A stretch of DNA of 64,000 nt from assembly GCA_038025085.1 (NCBI GenBank), contig CM076147.1, forward strand, positions 35,626,766-35,690,765, written 5' to 3'. The stretch is from Tetragonia tetragonoides (lineage: Eukaryota; Streptophyta; Magnoliopsida; Caryophyllales; Aizoaceae). Under the pieces are notes generated by a model. The model did no database searches. It saw only the letters and a program-made list of their open reading frames with translations, and was not told where the DNA came from. The translations under genes were made by a program, and so were the position numbers. Shown here one piece after another: positions 18,515-29,824 of the stretch; positions within the stretch are counted from its first letter, which is position 1; every line of letters begins with the position of its first letter.

Positions 18515-21500
18515 AAGTACTATGTTGGAATATACGGGGAGTTAAAAAACCCAATGCTCTTTCTGAATTACGCTTTTTAATTCGTAAATATTATCCAGAT
18601 ATTGTACTTCTTGAAACTCTAGTTTGAAATGAAACTTGTACGAAAATGTCTCGTACTTACCATTTCGATCACTCTCTTATTATTGACCCTTTTAATCATT
18701 CTGGTGGTATTTGGGTTGGATGGAATGAAACAAGAATTCAGATATTACATATTGAACAAACTTCTCGAGTTGTCAAAATGGAAATTCTGAATAAAGAAAC
18801 TAATAAGATAGAATGTATCATTGGTACATATGCTCCGGCTCAAGAACAAGCCAAAGATATTTTTTGGTCAGAGTTAACAACTCTCATCACTACTGCCCAA
18901 CATCCGACTTGTCTTATAGGTGATCTTAATGAATTATATGCTCTTAATGAAAAACTAGGCGGTGCCCTACCATCTCTTCAGCGCATTAGTGGACTTACCA
19001 ACTATTGTTCTACGTGTAATCTATTTCCTGTACCCACATCTGGATCAATTTATACTTGGAGAGGTAAATATCGGAATCAATGGATTTATGAAAGATTAGA
19101 TATGCTTTGAGCTCCCCGGAATGGCTTAATAATAACCCAAAAGCTACCCTTCATACGGGTCAATTCACATGTTTTGATCATACGCCAATCGTACTAGATA
19201 CCCAATCCAAAAGATTAATAATCAATAGACCATTCCGATATCAGATGGGTTGGAATTCCCACCCAGAAACACTAAATATAGTTAAAAATCATTGGAAAAA
19301 ATTGTTTCAAGGCTCTCGCTTATTTAGAATTACTCGAAAACTCAAACGTATTAAATACGAACTTAAAAGTTGGAGTAAAACTGTATATGGTCACGTTCAT
19401 AACAAATTGGAATCTAATCTTGAAAAGATAAACGCTATTCAAACACAACTACTTACAGATATCTCTTCCCCTTGACTTAATGAGATAGAATCTCGACTTT
19501 TACGACTACGGAAAAAGTTACTCCTTTTTGGTCAAAAGCTGTGGGGTACTTATGCCCGTAAACAATGGCTGACCCAAGGAGACAGAAACTCTAGTTATTT
19601 TCACATGAAATTTAAATTCAGAAAAAGAAGAAGTATGATATACAGACTCCAAGACCGTAGTGGTGTGTGGATTGATGATGAAAATACTATTAAACATTTG
19701 TTCACTATGGAATATATTCAACACTTTACAAGCTCTAGAACGACGCCAATTCAATTTGATACTTCTGGGATACAGCCTAAAATCTGATTAGAGGATAACT
19801 TGCGACTTATTGCACCAGTCTCAGCGGAGGAAATTAAACAAGCTATTTTTGAAATAAATCCTCGTAAAACTCTTGACCCGATGGATTCACTGCTGCTTTC
19901 TACCAAGAATTTTGGCCAACCATTGGCAGTGAAATTACTAAAGCCATACAAGCCTTTTTTCACCATGGTAAACTCTTAAAGGAAATTAATCATACATTTA
20001 ACACGTTTATTCGTAAAGTCGATTCACCTAGTACCCCGGCACAATATAGACCTATAAGTCTTTGCAATACTCTTTATAAAATCATTGCCAAGATTCTTGT
20101 TAATAGACTGCGACCTACCTTACAGAAAATTGTTAATCCTTACCAAGGAGCTTTTGTCCCTCGACGATCGATTCATGATAATCTTCTAATTGCACAAGAA
20201 ATTATGTATTTTTTCCGGAAATCCAAATCTCGAGATGGATGGGTAGCTATGAAATTAGATATGGAAAAAGCGTATGATACACTTGAATGAGATTTTCTTT
20301 GGATCACCCTTCACAAAATTAGGATTCGATCCCAAGTGGATCGAATGGATTCGACAATGTGTCACAACTGTTTCTTATTCACTTCTGATCAATGATACAC
20401 CTCCGGGCTTCATTCAGCCCAGTCGAGGTCTTAGACAAGGAGATCCCTTATCTCCTTATTTATTTATCATTTGTATGGATGTTTTGAGTCAAAAATTATC
20501 CGAACCTGCTGTTTTCAAATCTGGGATTGGAATTAAAGTTTGTCCAGGTGGGCCACAAATTCCATGCCTTTTCTTTGCAGATGACAGCCTACTATTTTTC
20601 AAAGCCAACCATAAAGCCTCGTCCAATCTCCAGACAATACTTAACGAATTTTGTGTCAACTCTGGACAATTAGTCAATTATCATAAGTCCTCTTTAGTTT
20701 TCTCAAAAAACACGTCACCTCATCAAAAGCAAATTGTGTCGTAATATTTTAATATCCCGCATAAGGCAAGTCTTGGTAAATATTTAGGATGCATATTCCC
20801 AGAGACGCGGTATACAAATCAAGTATACAGAAACCTTATAGACTCTACCCAAGGCCGCTAGAGCCTTGGAAAGCCGCCAATCTTTCTCAAGCAGGTAAAA
20901 TGGTCCTAATTCAATCGAATATCGAAGCTCTACCCTCCCATGTCATGCACAGCTTTAAAATACCGAAATCTACTGCCCACACAATAGACACGCTTCATAG
21001 ATCCTTTTTCTGGAATACATCCAATAAAGGAGCCAGTGTTCCTCTCATATCATGGAAACATATTTGTCGGCCGAAATCAGCTGGGGGTCTTGGTTTACGC
21101 AAAACAGAAGTGGCGAATAGAGCCTTCATAGTAAAATTAGGACGGAAAATTCTTACCGATCATAATAATATATGGGTTCAATTAGTACGCAATAAATATC
21201 TTAAACGGACAAACTTTTTCCAGAAAAAGCCCATGACACATGACTCTTTCATTTGGAAACAAATTTTAAAAGAACGACCTACACTCCAACAAGGTATTCG
21301 CTGGATTGTTGGTAACGGCTGTAATATCTCATTTTGGTTAAATAACTGGGCTCTGTAAACATCACTGGCGTCGCATTTACAATTGAATCCTCAGGATATA
21401 CCGAACATTGATTTAAAAGTGAGCCATTTTATTACAAATTAAAAGACTTGGGATATTGATAGACTCACAGAAATCGTGCCACCATCCATAGTGCAACTTA

Positions 21501-22669
21501 TCTTAAGTATACCAATTCCACAAGTAGACACCATTGACTCTTTTTGTTGGGGTCCATCAACAGATGGAGCATTTAGTACTAAAACAGCAACCTGGATGAA
21601 CCATGGTCTAAGCAAAACGGAGTATACTAACTGGAATTATAAATGGATATGGCAATTAGATATTCCCCCGAAACTCCAGATTTTCCTTTGGCAAATATTA
21701 AACAATGGTCTCCCAGTTCGCTCTTCTTTAACAGCTAGAGGAGTTAACATAGACGAAACATGCCCTCTTTGTCATGCACATTGCGAAAATGTATTCCACT
21801 TATTCTCTGATTGCCAATTTGCTAAACAAGTTTGGCATAGAGCTCATCAGATACAATGGCTAAATCTTAAACCAAATACAGATCATATAGTAGAATGGTG
21901 GTCACTCTTGAAACAAACTCATCAAATTGATCATTTACATAAAAGTATACACTTAACTTGGAGTTTATGGAAATCTAGGAACTCGAGCGATCTTTAATAA
22001 TACACTGTTTAACTTAGAAGCTACAATAGTGAGAGCACAAGCTTCATGGCAGGAATGGAAACATAGAACGAGATTAGACCACCAATTTCGAACATATAAT
22101 GACTATCGATCAATAAATATTGATAGACAAAGTACCAATCTCAAACAAAATGACTACATTAATATACATTGGGAACCATCGCCTGAACATTATATCAAAC
22201 TTAATTTCGATGGTGCGAAAAACAGTTATGGATCTGGTTCGGGTTATGTGCTCCGCAATCAGCTTGGGTACACTTGTCATGTTGGTTGTCAACATTTGGG
22301 TAATGCGTCTGTCATTGTTACAGAAGCTACCGCACTAAGAAATGGGCTTCATAAGGCCATACAATTAGGTTTTTTAATATTTTTATTGAAGGCGATAACA
22401 AACTTGTTTTGCAGGCAATTCAAGGGCTATGCAAGATTCCATGGAGCATAAGCAGTCTGGTGACAGATATCAAGCGACTACTTCAACACACATCCAACTA
22501 CCAAATTTGTCACCAATTCCGCGAGGCTAACCTTGCAGCAGATTGGATGGCAAAATATGGCTCCCAACACACTGAGGGCAGTGATTGGAATATTTGTCCA
22601 AACTCCGAGTTTAGATCTATTATTCTTTCAGATGCGATAGGTATTACCCTCGAGAGGAGGGTTTCCTAA
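18511..22669 (+). pseudogene. LINE ORF2: endonuclease, reverse transcriptase, zf-RVT, RNase H (multiply broken)
   Basis: The start MKVLCWNIRGVKKPNAL at 18511 is the typical endonuclease N terminus. The chain is interrupted by in-frame stops (for example after LLETLV at about 18627 and at 19108, 19473, 19785, 20288) and frame changes. Recognised parts: endonuclease (IGDLNELYALNEK, SIYTWRGKYRNQWIYERLD), RT (RQGDPLSPYLFIICMD, CLFFADDSLLFFKANH with the catalytic FADD at about 20570-20590), AGKMVLIQSNIEALPSHVM thumb region, zinc-binding domain (CPLCHAHCENVFHLFSDC at 21760-21810) and RNase H (KLNFDGAKNSYGSGSGYVLR at 22200-22255; FREANLAADWMAKYG). All expected domains are in order and nothing appears deleted. 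Confidence 0.88.
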
Positions 22670-22716
22670 TCGCTTTTCTTACCTTTATTAAAAAAAAAAA
22701 TTGCTTGTTGAGGATA

Positions 22717-23225
22717 AAAGTTGGTCATATATATGATTCTGATATGGAGTAGTGATATATGAGAATAGTATATATTCTCCATATCATAATATTTACATAT
22801 GTTAGATTATATTGCTATAGAGTTAAAAGTCATAGTGTATGAGGCTTTTTATAAGTTATCATGTGGAGAAGCAAGTTTTGTACGAGACCAACTTATAGAA
22901 AGACGGGATCACTATTTAGTTTTTGTGAATTAGTTTTTGGTTAGATTCTCCTTGATACTATAACACATTCTTTAGCTTTTGATTATTAGGGTGGGTTCTT
23001 TAAAACTAATTAACCTTATTAATTTAGTTCAGTGATGTTAGAGAGAAATACAGGGGAAAATTTTGAAATTGGGAAATAGAAAGTAAGGAAAGGAAATAAG
23101 GGGAAAATAAAAACATTCTACTTATTTGACAATTTTTTTTCAAAGAGGAAAAGGAAAAATTTTAAGTGATACCGTGTGTTATCCCCTTCCCTTCCCTTTA
23201 CTTGTACTCCCCTTGATTTTTCTTA
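22717..23225. other. Gene-free spacer between the LINE and the MITE cluster
   Basis: AT-rich sequence. From about 23040 it resembles the left half of the next repeat (GGAAATAAGGGGAAAATAAAA, then CCCCTTCCCTTCCCTTT in inverted sense), so it may be an older copy of it. No gene seen. Confidence 0.4.
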
Positions 23226-23940
23226 GTTAGAGTCTGTTTGGGAGTTGAAGAATGGAGGGAAAAGGAGGGGAATGAGGGGGAAATAAAAAGTTCTACTTGT
23301 TTGTTGATTTTTAAGAGAGAGGAAGGGTGGGAAATGAAGGGGAACAGTTCCTCTCCATCAACTCAATTTTTGTTCCTCCCAAATTGGGGAAAATGTAGGG
23401 GAATGAGAATTTTTAAGTGATGGTAGTCGGTTCCCTTCCCTTTCCTTCCCCTCTGTTCTTCTTAGAGCTGTCAAACGGGTCGGTCAGGTCGGGTCGAACC
23501 CATTTTTCCCGGTTGAAGTATGTTTGTATACAAACTCTTAATGGACTTTCAAGATATGAAGCTAGTTTTTGTCGGTTTTTTCCGGTCGGGTTTGGGTCGG
23601 GTTTTCGGGTTTGGTCCCTTTTTATGCCTATTTTAATGGGTTCGGGTCGGTTAATCTCATTTGCCCCGATTTTAATGCTTTTCCGTGTAAACTTTTACTT
23701 GGCTTTCGAGCTGTTAGGTTAGTTTTCCATCGATTTTTACGGGTCGAATCCGGATCGGATCAAATTTTGACAGCTCTAGTTCTTCTTACTTTAAACTCCC
23801 CAACAAAGTGGAAATATTTCACTCTCATTCTACTCACTTACCTTCCCTTCCCTTCCCACCAGAAACTTCCAAACAAATTGAAGTTTTTCAGTTCATTTTT
23901 CCCTTCTCTTCCTTTCCCACTAAAACATTCCAAATAGGCT
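23226..23940. mobile_element. MITE-like foldback, with a hAT MITE inserted in it
   Basis: The left part starts AGAGTCTGTTTGGGAG and is rich in GGGGAAATAAAAAGTTCTAC; the right part ends TTCCAAATAGGCTATT and is the purine/pyrimidine mirror image (CTTCCCTTCCCACCAGAAAC). The two halves are separated by a clean hAT MITE at 23463-23778. The ends are not certain and no flanking duplication was established, so the family is left open. Confidence 0.45.
23463..23778. mobile_element. hAT-type MITE, 316 bp
   Basis: Ends TAGAGCTGTCAAA and, on the other side, TTTGACAGCTCTA are perfect 13-bp inverted repeats. A perfect 8-bp duplication GTTCTTCT lies at 23455-23462 and 23779-23786. The subterminal sequence is rich in GGTCGGGT-type motifs, like the larger hAT elements at 38.6 and 44.9 kb. 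Confidence 0.88.
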
Positions 23941-24023
23941 ATTTAGTGCATTACATTTCTAACTTACATGGGGTTTCATTCATAAATTTGATTTACATGG
24001 GATTTCATTCATAAATTTGATTT

Positions 24024-24300
24024 CAGTCGGAATCGCAGGCCACCAACTACAATGGCGTTTGATGCAAATTCTGGGTCTTTCCCCACTTTTGAGCAAGTAC
24101 GATTGATCGCAGGCCACCAACTTGAGTGTACGATTGATCTGGGATGAGGACCGGGTAAACTACTGCGCTAAATGATACCCTAAAGGCCTAAACCAAAATG
24201 CACGCCAAGTGTTTGATGAAATGCTTAACTCGGAATTCAAAATGTATGGTCTCTTGCAACTGGCAAGCAAGGTAAGTGTTTTCTATCTCTTCTCATTAGG
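24024..24300 (+). pseudogene. Degenerate gene fragment A (tentatively PPR-like), part of the duplication unit
   Basis: One of three related stretches (also at about 34139-34560 and 41690-42030). Shared blocks include ATCGCAGGCCACCAACTA, TTTGATGCAAATTCTGGG, CCACTTTTGAGCAA and TGAAATGCTTAACTCGGA. In one frame the last block reads ARQVFDEM-LNSEF-like (QVFDEMLNSEFKMY), reminiscent of pentatricopeptide-repeat proteins, and is followed by GGTAAG. The frames are broken everywhere. The PPR reading rests on a single motif. Confidence 0.35.
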
Positions 24301-25008
24301 ATCAATTCGTTAGCCTAATAATATTGACATCCCAACATTATTTTTGATCACCAACATGTCAACATTGAAACTGCCATGATTAATTGTAAGTATTGGAATG
24401 GGTATGTGTTTAACATGATTTTGTAGTGGATTAAAAGAGATGACAGGGGAACTAATTTTGATACTTTAGTCAAATATATTGGACAACTAAAATACAGCAA
24501 ACAATAATTAGATGTAAGAGTTGGTGAGAGTTATGGGTTGAAACTAGGACTTTGATCTAGTATTTGCCAAAGGATGGGACAGACATTGTAAATTTGTCAT
24601 GTATACTCATTCAAAAACTGCTGTTCAACACATTAATACTGATAATGATAGGAGGAACTATACCTATCCAATGAACAACAATGCGGGACAATCCAATTGA
24701 TTATAACTCCATAGTGCTGAGTGGCGGAACTAGAAATCAAGTCAAGTGGGTGCACTCCCTAGTAATATAGGGGCACAGAGGTTCCTCTCTCTAGTGGGTG
24801 GTACAGTGGTAAACTTGTACAAAATACGTATCTTTGTCTGCTGGAACTGAAAGTCAGTAAGAAAGAATGTATGATTTTGGCAAGCTATCTAAGATCAACA
24901 TTTAACTTTCCAATAACACATGATAGTTTTTGAGAAATGGAGTATAACACATGATAGTTAAATACATTTCAATGTCATTGCAAGCAATTAAACAAAATGA
25001 TGTTTTAA

Positions 25009-27775
25009 CTAGCTGGACACGGTTGTTCCATCATCTAGCTCTGGATTAGGATTATTGTACTTGTACATTGTAGCGCAGAGGAGGAAGTAGCCAAAGTTCA
25101 AAGCTGCTACCACCAAAAGCACCCAACACACATTGTCTACTCTTCCATGATTTATATCATTTGGCAACCAAGAAGTCGTTCGACCCACCAAATCAATGAA
25201 TGCTGAACTAAGATAATACCCAGCTGCAATATGCAATGAAATCATAGCAGTCGAGGTACTCCTCAATTTGTTGGGATATTCTTGGTAGAACAATGCCACC
25301 TCCGCGGGGAAATAAAATCCTTCTCCAATACCCATTATGGCTAATGGAAATATTAACCATAACGCAGACAATGGTGCCACTGAATTGGTTGATTTGTCCA
25401 TCAAATGGTAGCTGTGAACCAAGTTAAGTCTTCGACGTTCAATTAGAGCAAAGCCAATCATAGCAACAATGTTGCTAACATGGCCAATTCCGATGCTTTG
25501 CAAGTAAGTCAAGTCTCGACCCATGAGTTTCTTGTACGTTGGGTAAATGAAGCGGTCAAGAGTAGATGTAGTGATGGCAGTGAAAATAAGAGTGACAACC
25601 ACGAAAGTTCCTGCTGGAATTTTGAAATGAGGTCCTATGCTTCTATCCATGACTAAAGCCATAAGCACTGTCAAGCTAATAGCAACTCCTATAGGAGTGC
25701 TTAGTAAAATACTAGTTGACCATAATGGCATTATTTTAATTAGCTTTTTAAGGTCTTCAACTTCTTCCACTGTACATAGGCTCCATGATTTATTGCCTTG
25801 TTCTTGTTCATTACCTCTGTTTATCAATGCTGCATTGTTCAAGAATCTACAATGAAGTTGCATATTATTAAACACTAATTGACAATTAATCCTTATTAAG
25901 ACCAATGTATTGTTTTTAATTTCATTGGTCATAATTTGGCAAGAGTAGTCCATATACATACCTTAGGCTCTTACTAGGGGATTCAAATGATAATTTTGAA
26001 TCCTGGCTTTCATAATGATAACAATCTTTTGCTTCCACTACTGGTTGTTTGAGTTTCATCTTACGAATGGCCGCAACAAAAACTCGTGCAATGCTAGTAA
26101 AAGGGCTACCTTGAGATGGAACTTTTCGATACATTCGTGATCCAGACACGAACAGGATTATAGCAATCACATTGGCAACAAGAGCAATGCCATAGGCAAG
26201 CACCCAACTCACACTACCCTCCAGATAAATAAGAAGGGTGTAGCCTATGATCCAACCGAGATATAAGGTGAAGACGAACCAATTGAAGAAGGATGCTTGA
26301 TGTTTAGGCTTGTTAAGTTGATCTGCTCCCATGGTTCCAAGTATGAAACGTGTCCCTCCTAGGCCAAGCGAGGCTAGTGCTAGGGCGATGTAGAGAAAAG
26401 AGTACTGCAAGCTTGATGCTGGTACACATATGGTGGAGTTCGAGGCGCATGGAGGTGGCTTTAGAGAGTGGACGGTAACTATGAAGGTGAACATAATCAC
26501 TCCCTGAAAAATTACATGAACTAATTTGTTTATTGATGATACAAGAATGTGTACTAATTCTAGCCTCTAGCTAAGTTAAAGTGTTTTATTTTATTTTTTT
26601 TGGTGAAAAAGTGTTTTTTTTTTATTTATTATAAATCCGATCAATATTTATGTGCAGTGATAGATTTGTGTAAGACATACTTTTTCTCTTGTATATTGGT
26701 ATCAATTCAATTTAGTGGTGGTTCAGGTCTACTAAAAGGAATACACTCTAAGTTTCATTTAGATGTTTTTTTTTGAGGGGATAAGTTAACAAGTGCAATT
26801 TGATAATTAATTATATTCACCTTGTAGTATAAGTTGCCATATTTGTTTTCATAAGTTAAGAAGTACAAAATATAAATAAGTGCCAAGATGTTTTGGCAGC
26901 CTAATGGTCAAAATTGGGGTGTTAGATACATTAGGTTTCGAGTTCAAATTCCCCATGTAATTGTATTGGCCTTTCGTGCCTCATGGCTCATATGAAACAC
27001 CCCTCCTAAAAAAAGCAGCTAGTTCTCATAGCTATTACTGTTCAGTTTCATAGTTGACTGATACCCATCATTTTCAACATACCCATACTTGTCTTCATTT
27101 CAACATCTACGTAAAATACAAACACCTAGAAGTATAATAACGCCTTAACAAATCCATAATATGTGTCATACAATCTTTATCTCACATTTAATTATCAGAA
27201 GATCAATGATTGCTGTATTTTCTAGCTAGCAAGTGGGAATGTCACAGATAACGCACAGTGAAAATATCATTGATATTAATAATAATACTCGTAATGGTTA
27301 TGGCCCTTATGGGTGGATGTCTTTGACTCTTAAGTGGTACCACTTACCAGTAATGCGAAAATGGAGGAAACAAGAACAACAGTATAAGCGCCGAGAGTAG
27401 AATCAGCAACGATGGCGGCAATGAACGGGAAGAAGTTGATAAAACCACTGAATATGTTGTTGATTTGAGCTGCCGGGATGTTCTTCACGTTGAACTCGGT
27501 GATCAGGAACACTATCAAGTTCGAATACCATGCTCCCGATGCTATATTTGTTCCCAAACTTGTCCCTGTATTTAATTTCTTAATTAGACATATAATCCAT
27601 ATACAAGAATGTGGGATGGGTCTAATAATTAAGGAATACGTAAATAAGAATATGGAACAAAGGGAGTATACAACAAACCGAGAGAGAGGGAGAGAGAGAG
27701 ACCGAGTATTAATAGGGAGCTTAGCCACCCTCCTTTGCCATTGGAGAAATTAGTTGCGTCTCCATTAGACTCCAT
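25009..27775 (-). CDS. NPF (NRT1/PTR family, NPF2-like) transporter, copy 3
   Basis: Exons by eye: 27703-27775, 27348-27565, 25962-26503 and 25009-25846, with the same phases as copy 2, giving 556 aa. Landmarks: MESNGDATNFSNGKGGWLSS, GTSLGTNIASGAWYSNLIVF, LGLGGTRFILGTMGADQLNK, SLRFLNNAALINRGNEQEQG, SLTVLMALVMDRSIGPHFKI and LPNDINHGRVDNVCW. The helix-1 ExxER motif is missing. The start is the first ATG downstream of the TATA box: the position equivalent to the copy 2 start is TTA, and one extra A in GGAAAAAACC puts the ancestral N terminus out of frame. The protein therefore lacks about 20 N-terminal residues seen in copy 2, all before the first helix. No other lesion seen; probably functional. 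Confidence 0.87.
26885..27005 (+). repeat. tRNA-derived SINE remnant in intron 2 of NPF copy 3
   Basis: GGCAGCCTAATGGTCAAAAT resembles a pol III A box and TTCGAGTTCAAATTCCCC a B box, about 50 bases apart, followed by a tail. A diverged copy occurs at the same place in copy 4 (about 37465-37565: TGGTTAAGATTGAGG, CCCATGTCGAATCCCC), so the insertion predates that duplication. Confidence 0.5.
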
Positions 27776-27853
27776 TTGGTTGAATGGTTTTTTCCTTAAT
27801 CTCTAAAGATTTTGTAGAATCCTCTAATATGCAACACAGAACGAAAGATTGGT

Positions 27854-27861
27854 CATTTATA
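27854..27861 (-). promoter_or_regulatory. TATA box of NPF copy 3
   Basis: The minus strand reads TATAAATG within CTATAAATGACCAATCTTTC, 79 bases upstream of the chosen ATG. The same sequence is found upstream of copy 4. The nearby GAACAAGC on the upstream side corresponds to the empty target of the hAT element in copy 4. Confidence 0.6.
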
Positions 27862-27974
27862 GAACAAGCAAAAAACAACATACTAAAGTCAATGACTCAA
27901 TGTTGATAATTTAAATCCACCGAACAATAATATATGTTGGTCAACTTTCTTCATGTCCCAATTTAAGAATAATA

Positions 27975-28239
27975 CTTTCTCCGTCCGGCACTAATGTTAT
28001 CACTTTCCTTTTTCCTCCATCCCACACTAATGTTATCACTACCTAATATGAAATTAATTTTGTAGTCTTTTTACTAGAATATCCTCTAAAATGGCCCACA
28101 TATTTCTCTATCATCTTCAATTAAAAAGTTTGAATTAAGAGTGTGGACCACATGATAAAAAAAAACTTTGCACCCTTTTTATTTTTTCTTAAACTCTGTG
28201 TCCAAAAGAAGTGATAATATTAGTGTGGGACGGAGGGAG
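27975..28239. mobile_element. Stowaway-type MITE, 265 bp
   Basis: Ends CTTTCTCCGTCCGGCACTAA and CTCCCTCCGTCCCACACTAA (reverse complement of 28220-28239) are inverted repeats with continued similarity (TGTTATCACTT / TATTATCACTT), bordered by TA on both sides (27973-27974, 28240-28241). An internal second copy of the end (CCTCCATCCCACACTAATGT, 28014) is present. Confidence 0.82.
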
Positions 28240-28645
28240 TATAAGAATAATTGTACTACAAAAATACCTTTTTTTTTTTTTTTTTTTTTTTGTTTTGTTT
28301 AACCACATTTTTTACTACTTCACTTAATTCTTTGGTTCAAGACTAATCAGATTCTCTTATCAAAAAAAAAAGAAAAAAAGACTAATCAACCAAGTCTTGG
28401 CCTGGCCGGCTTTTTCTCTCGACTAGGGTTATAGTCGTGGAGTCGCTTCCCTTGGTTTTTCAATGACTATAGGGCACTTTTCTTCTTGATTTTTTCGTCT
28501 AATTCCTCTCCACGGGTTAGTTTTCCCTGTGGTTTTTTCCTTTCTGCGTGAGTTATAACTTGGTTCACCTTTTTTACGAGGGTTTTATTCCTGGTGATGC
28601 TAGATTAGGGTTTAGAGGTTAGTTTTTTGGTTCCTTTTGTAATCC

Positions 28646-29824
28646 ATGGCATCTGACTTAGAGAGTAGGATTAAAGGTTTGAAGTTGACGGAGGAAGAGG
28701 AGGAAGTGCTTGTTTGTGAAGATGATCCTGAGGACACAAAGGGTGATCAGGTGGCCTATTGTCTGGTGGGAAAGCTTTTAACGGCCAGCGCTTTTAGTAT
28801 TGATGCTCTAAAGAAAACCATGAAGATTGTCTGGAAACTTTCTGGTTGTCTGATTGTGCGAGAGATTGAAGGGAACTTATTCATATTCCAATTCTTCGAC
28901 AAGGCAGACAGGGCATATGTGATAAGAGAGGGACCATGGACGTTTGATGGTGCTCCGCTATTGCTGAAGGAGATAGAAGGAAGTGAACAACCTTCTGAAA
29001 TTACTTTTGACTCAATTCGTTTTTGGGTGAAAGTGTATGATGTCCCACTGAACAAACGTAACAAGTCCACAGCGATTTCCATGGCGTCAAGGATTGGAAA
29101 GTTTCTAGAATATGATGATTCTGATCCTACGGGGTGGGAGAAGTTTATGAGGTTCCGGGTGGATTTGAATTTATCAAAGGCGTTGCTTAGAGGGATGAGA
29201 ATGATGGTTGGAGGGGTGAGTAAGTGGGTTGAGTTTAGATATGAGAGACTGCCAGATTTTTGTTATGCTTGTGGCATGTTTGGCCATGTGTACCGTCAAT
29301 GCTTGCACTATGATGAAGCTATTCCAGAGGCTGAATTGCCATATGGTCCCTGGTTAAAAGCTTCACCAATTCGAATGCGACAACGAGGTGATGCACGTAG
29401 TCTTGATGAAGCAAGAATGGTTGCAAATCTGAAGGCAAATCTAGCTGCTAGTAAGGTAAAACAAAAGCTTAATTTTAAGGGAATGGACTTGCAAAACAAA
29501 ACTGAGTTGAGAATGGGACGAGGTTGCAGTGAAAAGGAAGGAGGGGAAGTGGTGGCAGGCATGGAGCACCAAGGGGTGAGGGTGGCTGCAAAAGTGGCTA
29601 CAATTGAACATAGGGTGAAGAGAGTGAGAAATGACGGAAACCAGTTCAATGTTGTACAGGGTACGTCTAATTATATGAGCACTAATTTCGACATTCCCAT
29701 GTATGACGACGAAGTTCCATTAGAGGTTGGTGAGCAGGCTATGTCGTTGGAGACGGGTGACGGAAAAAATTCTCATGCTATAACGGCGGTAGTTGGGGAG
29801 CCCCAACACCGCCGACAACAATGA
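28646..29824 (+). CDS. LINE ORF1 (DUF4283 and CCHC zinc knuckle), intact
   Basis: A 392-aa RNA-binding protein of the retrotransposon particle. MASDLESRIKGLKLTEEEEE opens the frame. The DUF4283 part spans roughly residues 35-180 (CLVGKLLTASAFSIDALKKT, LFIFQFFDKADRAYVIREGP, IRFWVKVYDVPLNKRNK). The knuckle CYACGMFGHVYRQC (C-x2-C-x4-H-x4-C) follows at about residue 212. The basic/hydrophilic C terminus ends RRQQ and its TGA overlaps the ORF2 ATG (ATGA 29821-29824), suggesting ORF2 is reached by termination and restart. No stop or frameshift was found, unlike ORF2. Confidence 0.9.
   Translation: MASDLESRIKGLKLTEEEEEVLVCEDDPEDTKGDQVAYCLVGKLLTASAFSIDALKKTMKIVWKLSGCLIVREIEGNLFIFQFFDKADRAYVIREGPWTFDGAPLLLKEIEGSEQPSEITFDSIRFWVKVYDVPLNKRNKSTAISMASRIGKFLEYDDSDPTGWEKFMRFRVDLNLSKALLRGMRMMVGGVSKWVEFRYERLPDFCYACGMFGHVYRQCLHYDEAIPEAELPYGPWLKASPIRMRQRGDARSLDEARMVANLKANLAASKVKQKLNFKGMDLQNKTELRMGRGCSEKEGGEVVAGMEHQGVRVAAKVATIEHRVKRVRNDGNQFNVVQGTSNYMSTNFDIPMYDDEVPLEVGEQAMSLETGDGKNSHAITAVVGEPQHRRQQ

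Larger units (their letters stand above)
14456..22700 (+). mobile_element. Full-length LINE (about 8.2 kb) with poly-A tail
   Basis: A perfect 16-bp duplication TTGCTTGTTGAGGATA flanks the element (14440-14455 and 22701-22716), and an A11 run ends it at 22700. Order: 5' region with a 206-aa frame, ORF1 (DUF4283 plus CCHC), a 479-codon frame filling the space before ORF2, then ORF2 with endonuclease, reverse transcriptase, zinc-binding and RNase H parts. ORF2 carries several stops and frameshifts, so this copy is not active, yet the clean duplication suggests a modest age. It lies upstream of NPF copy 2, between copies 2 and 3. Confidence 0.92.

Noticed and set aside
23417..24014. Overlapping frames of 101, 122 and 68 codons
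   Set aside because: They cross the borders of the hAT MITE and the outer MITE, so cannot be one gene.
27330..27728. 132-aa frame that extends exon 2 of NPF copy 3 upstream
   Set aside because: The extra N-terminal part is intron 1 sequence; acceptor CAG at 27566-27568 and homology to the other copies fix the exon start at 27565.
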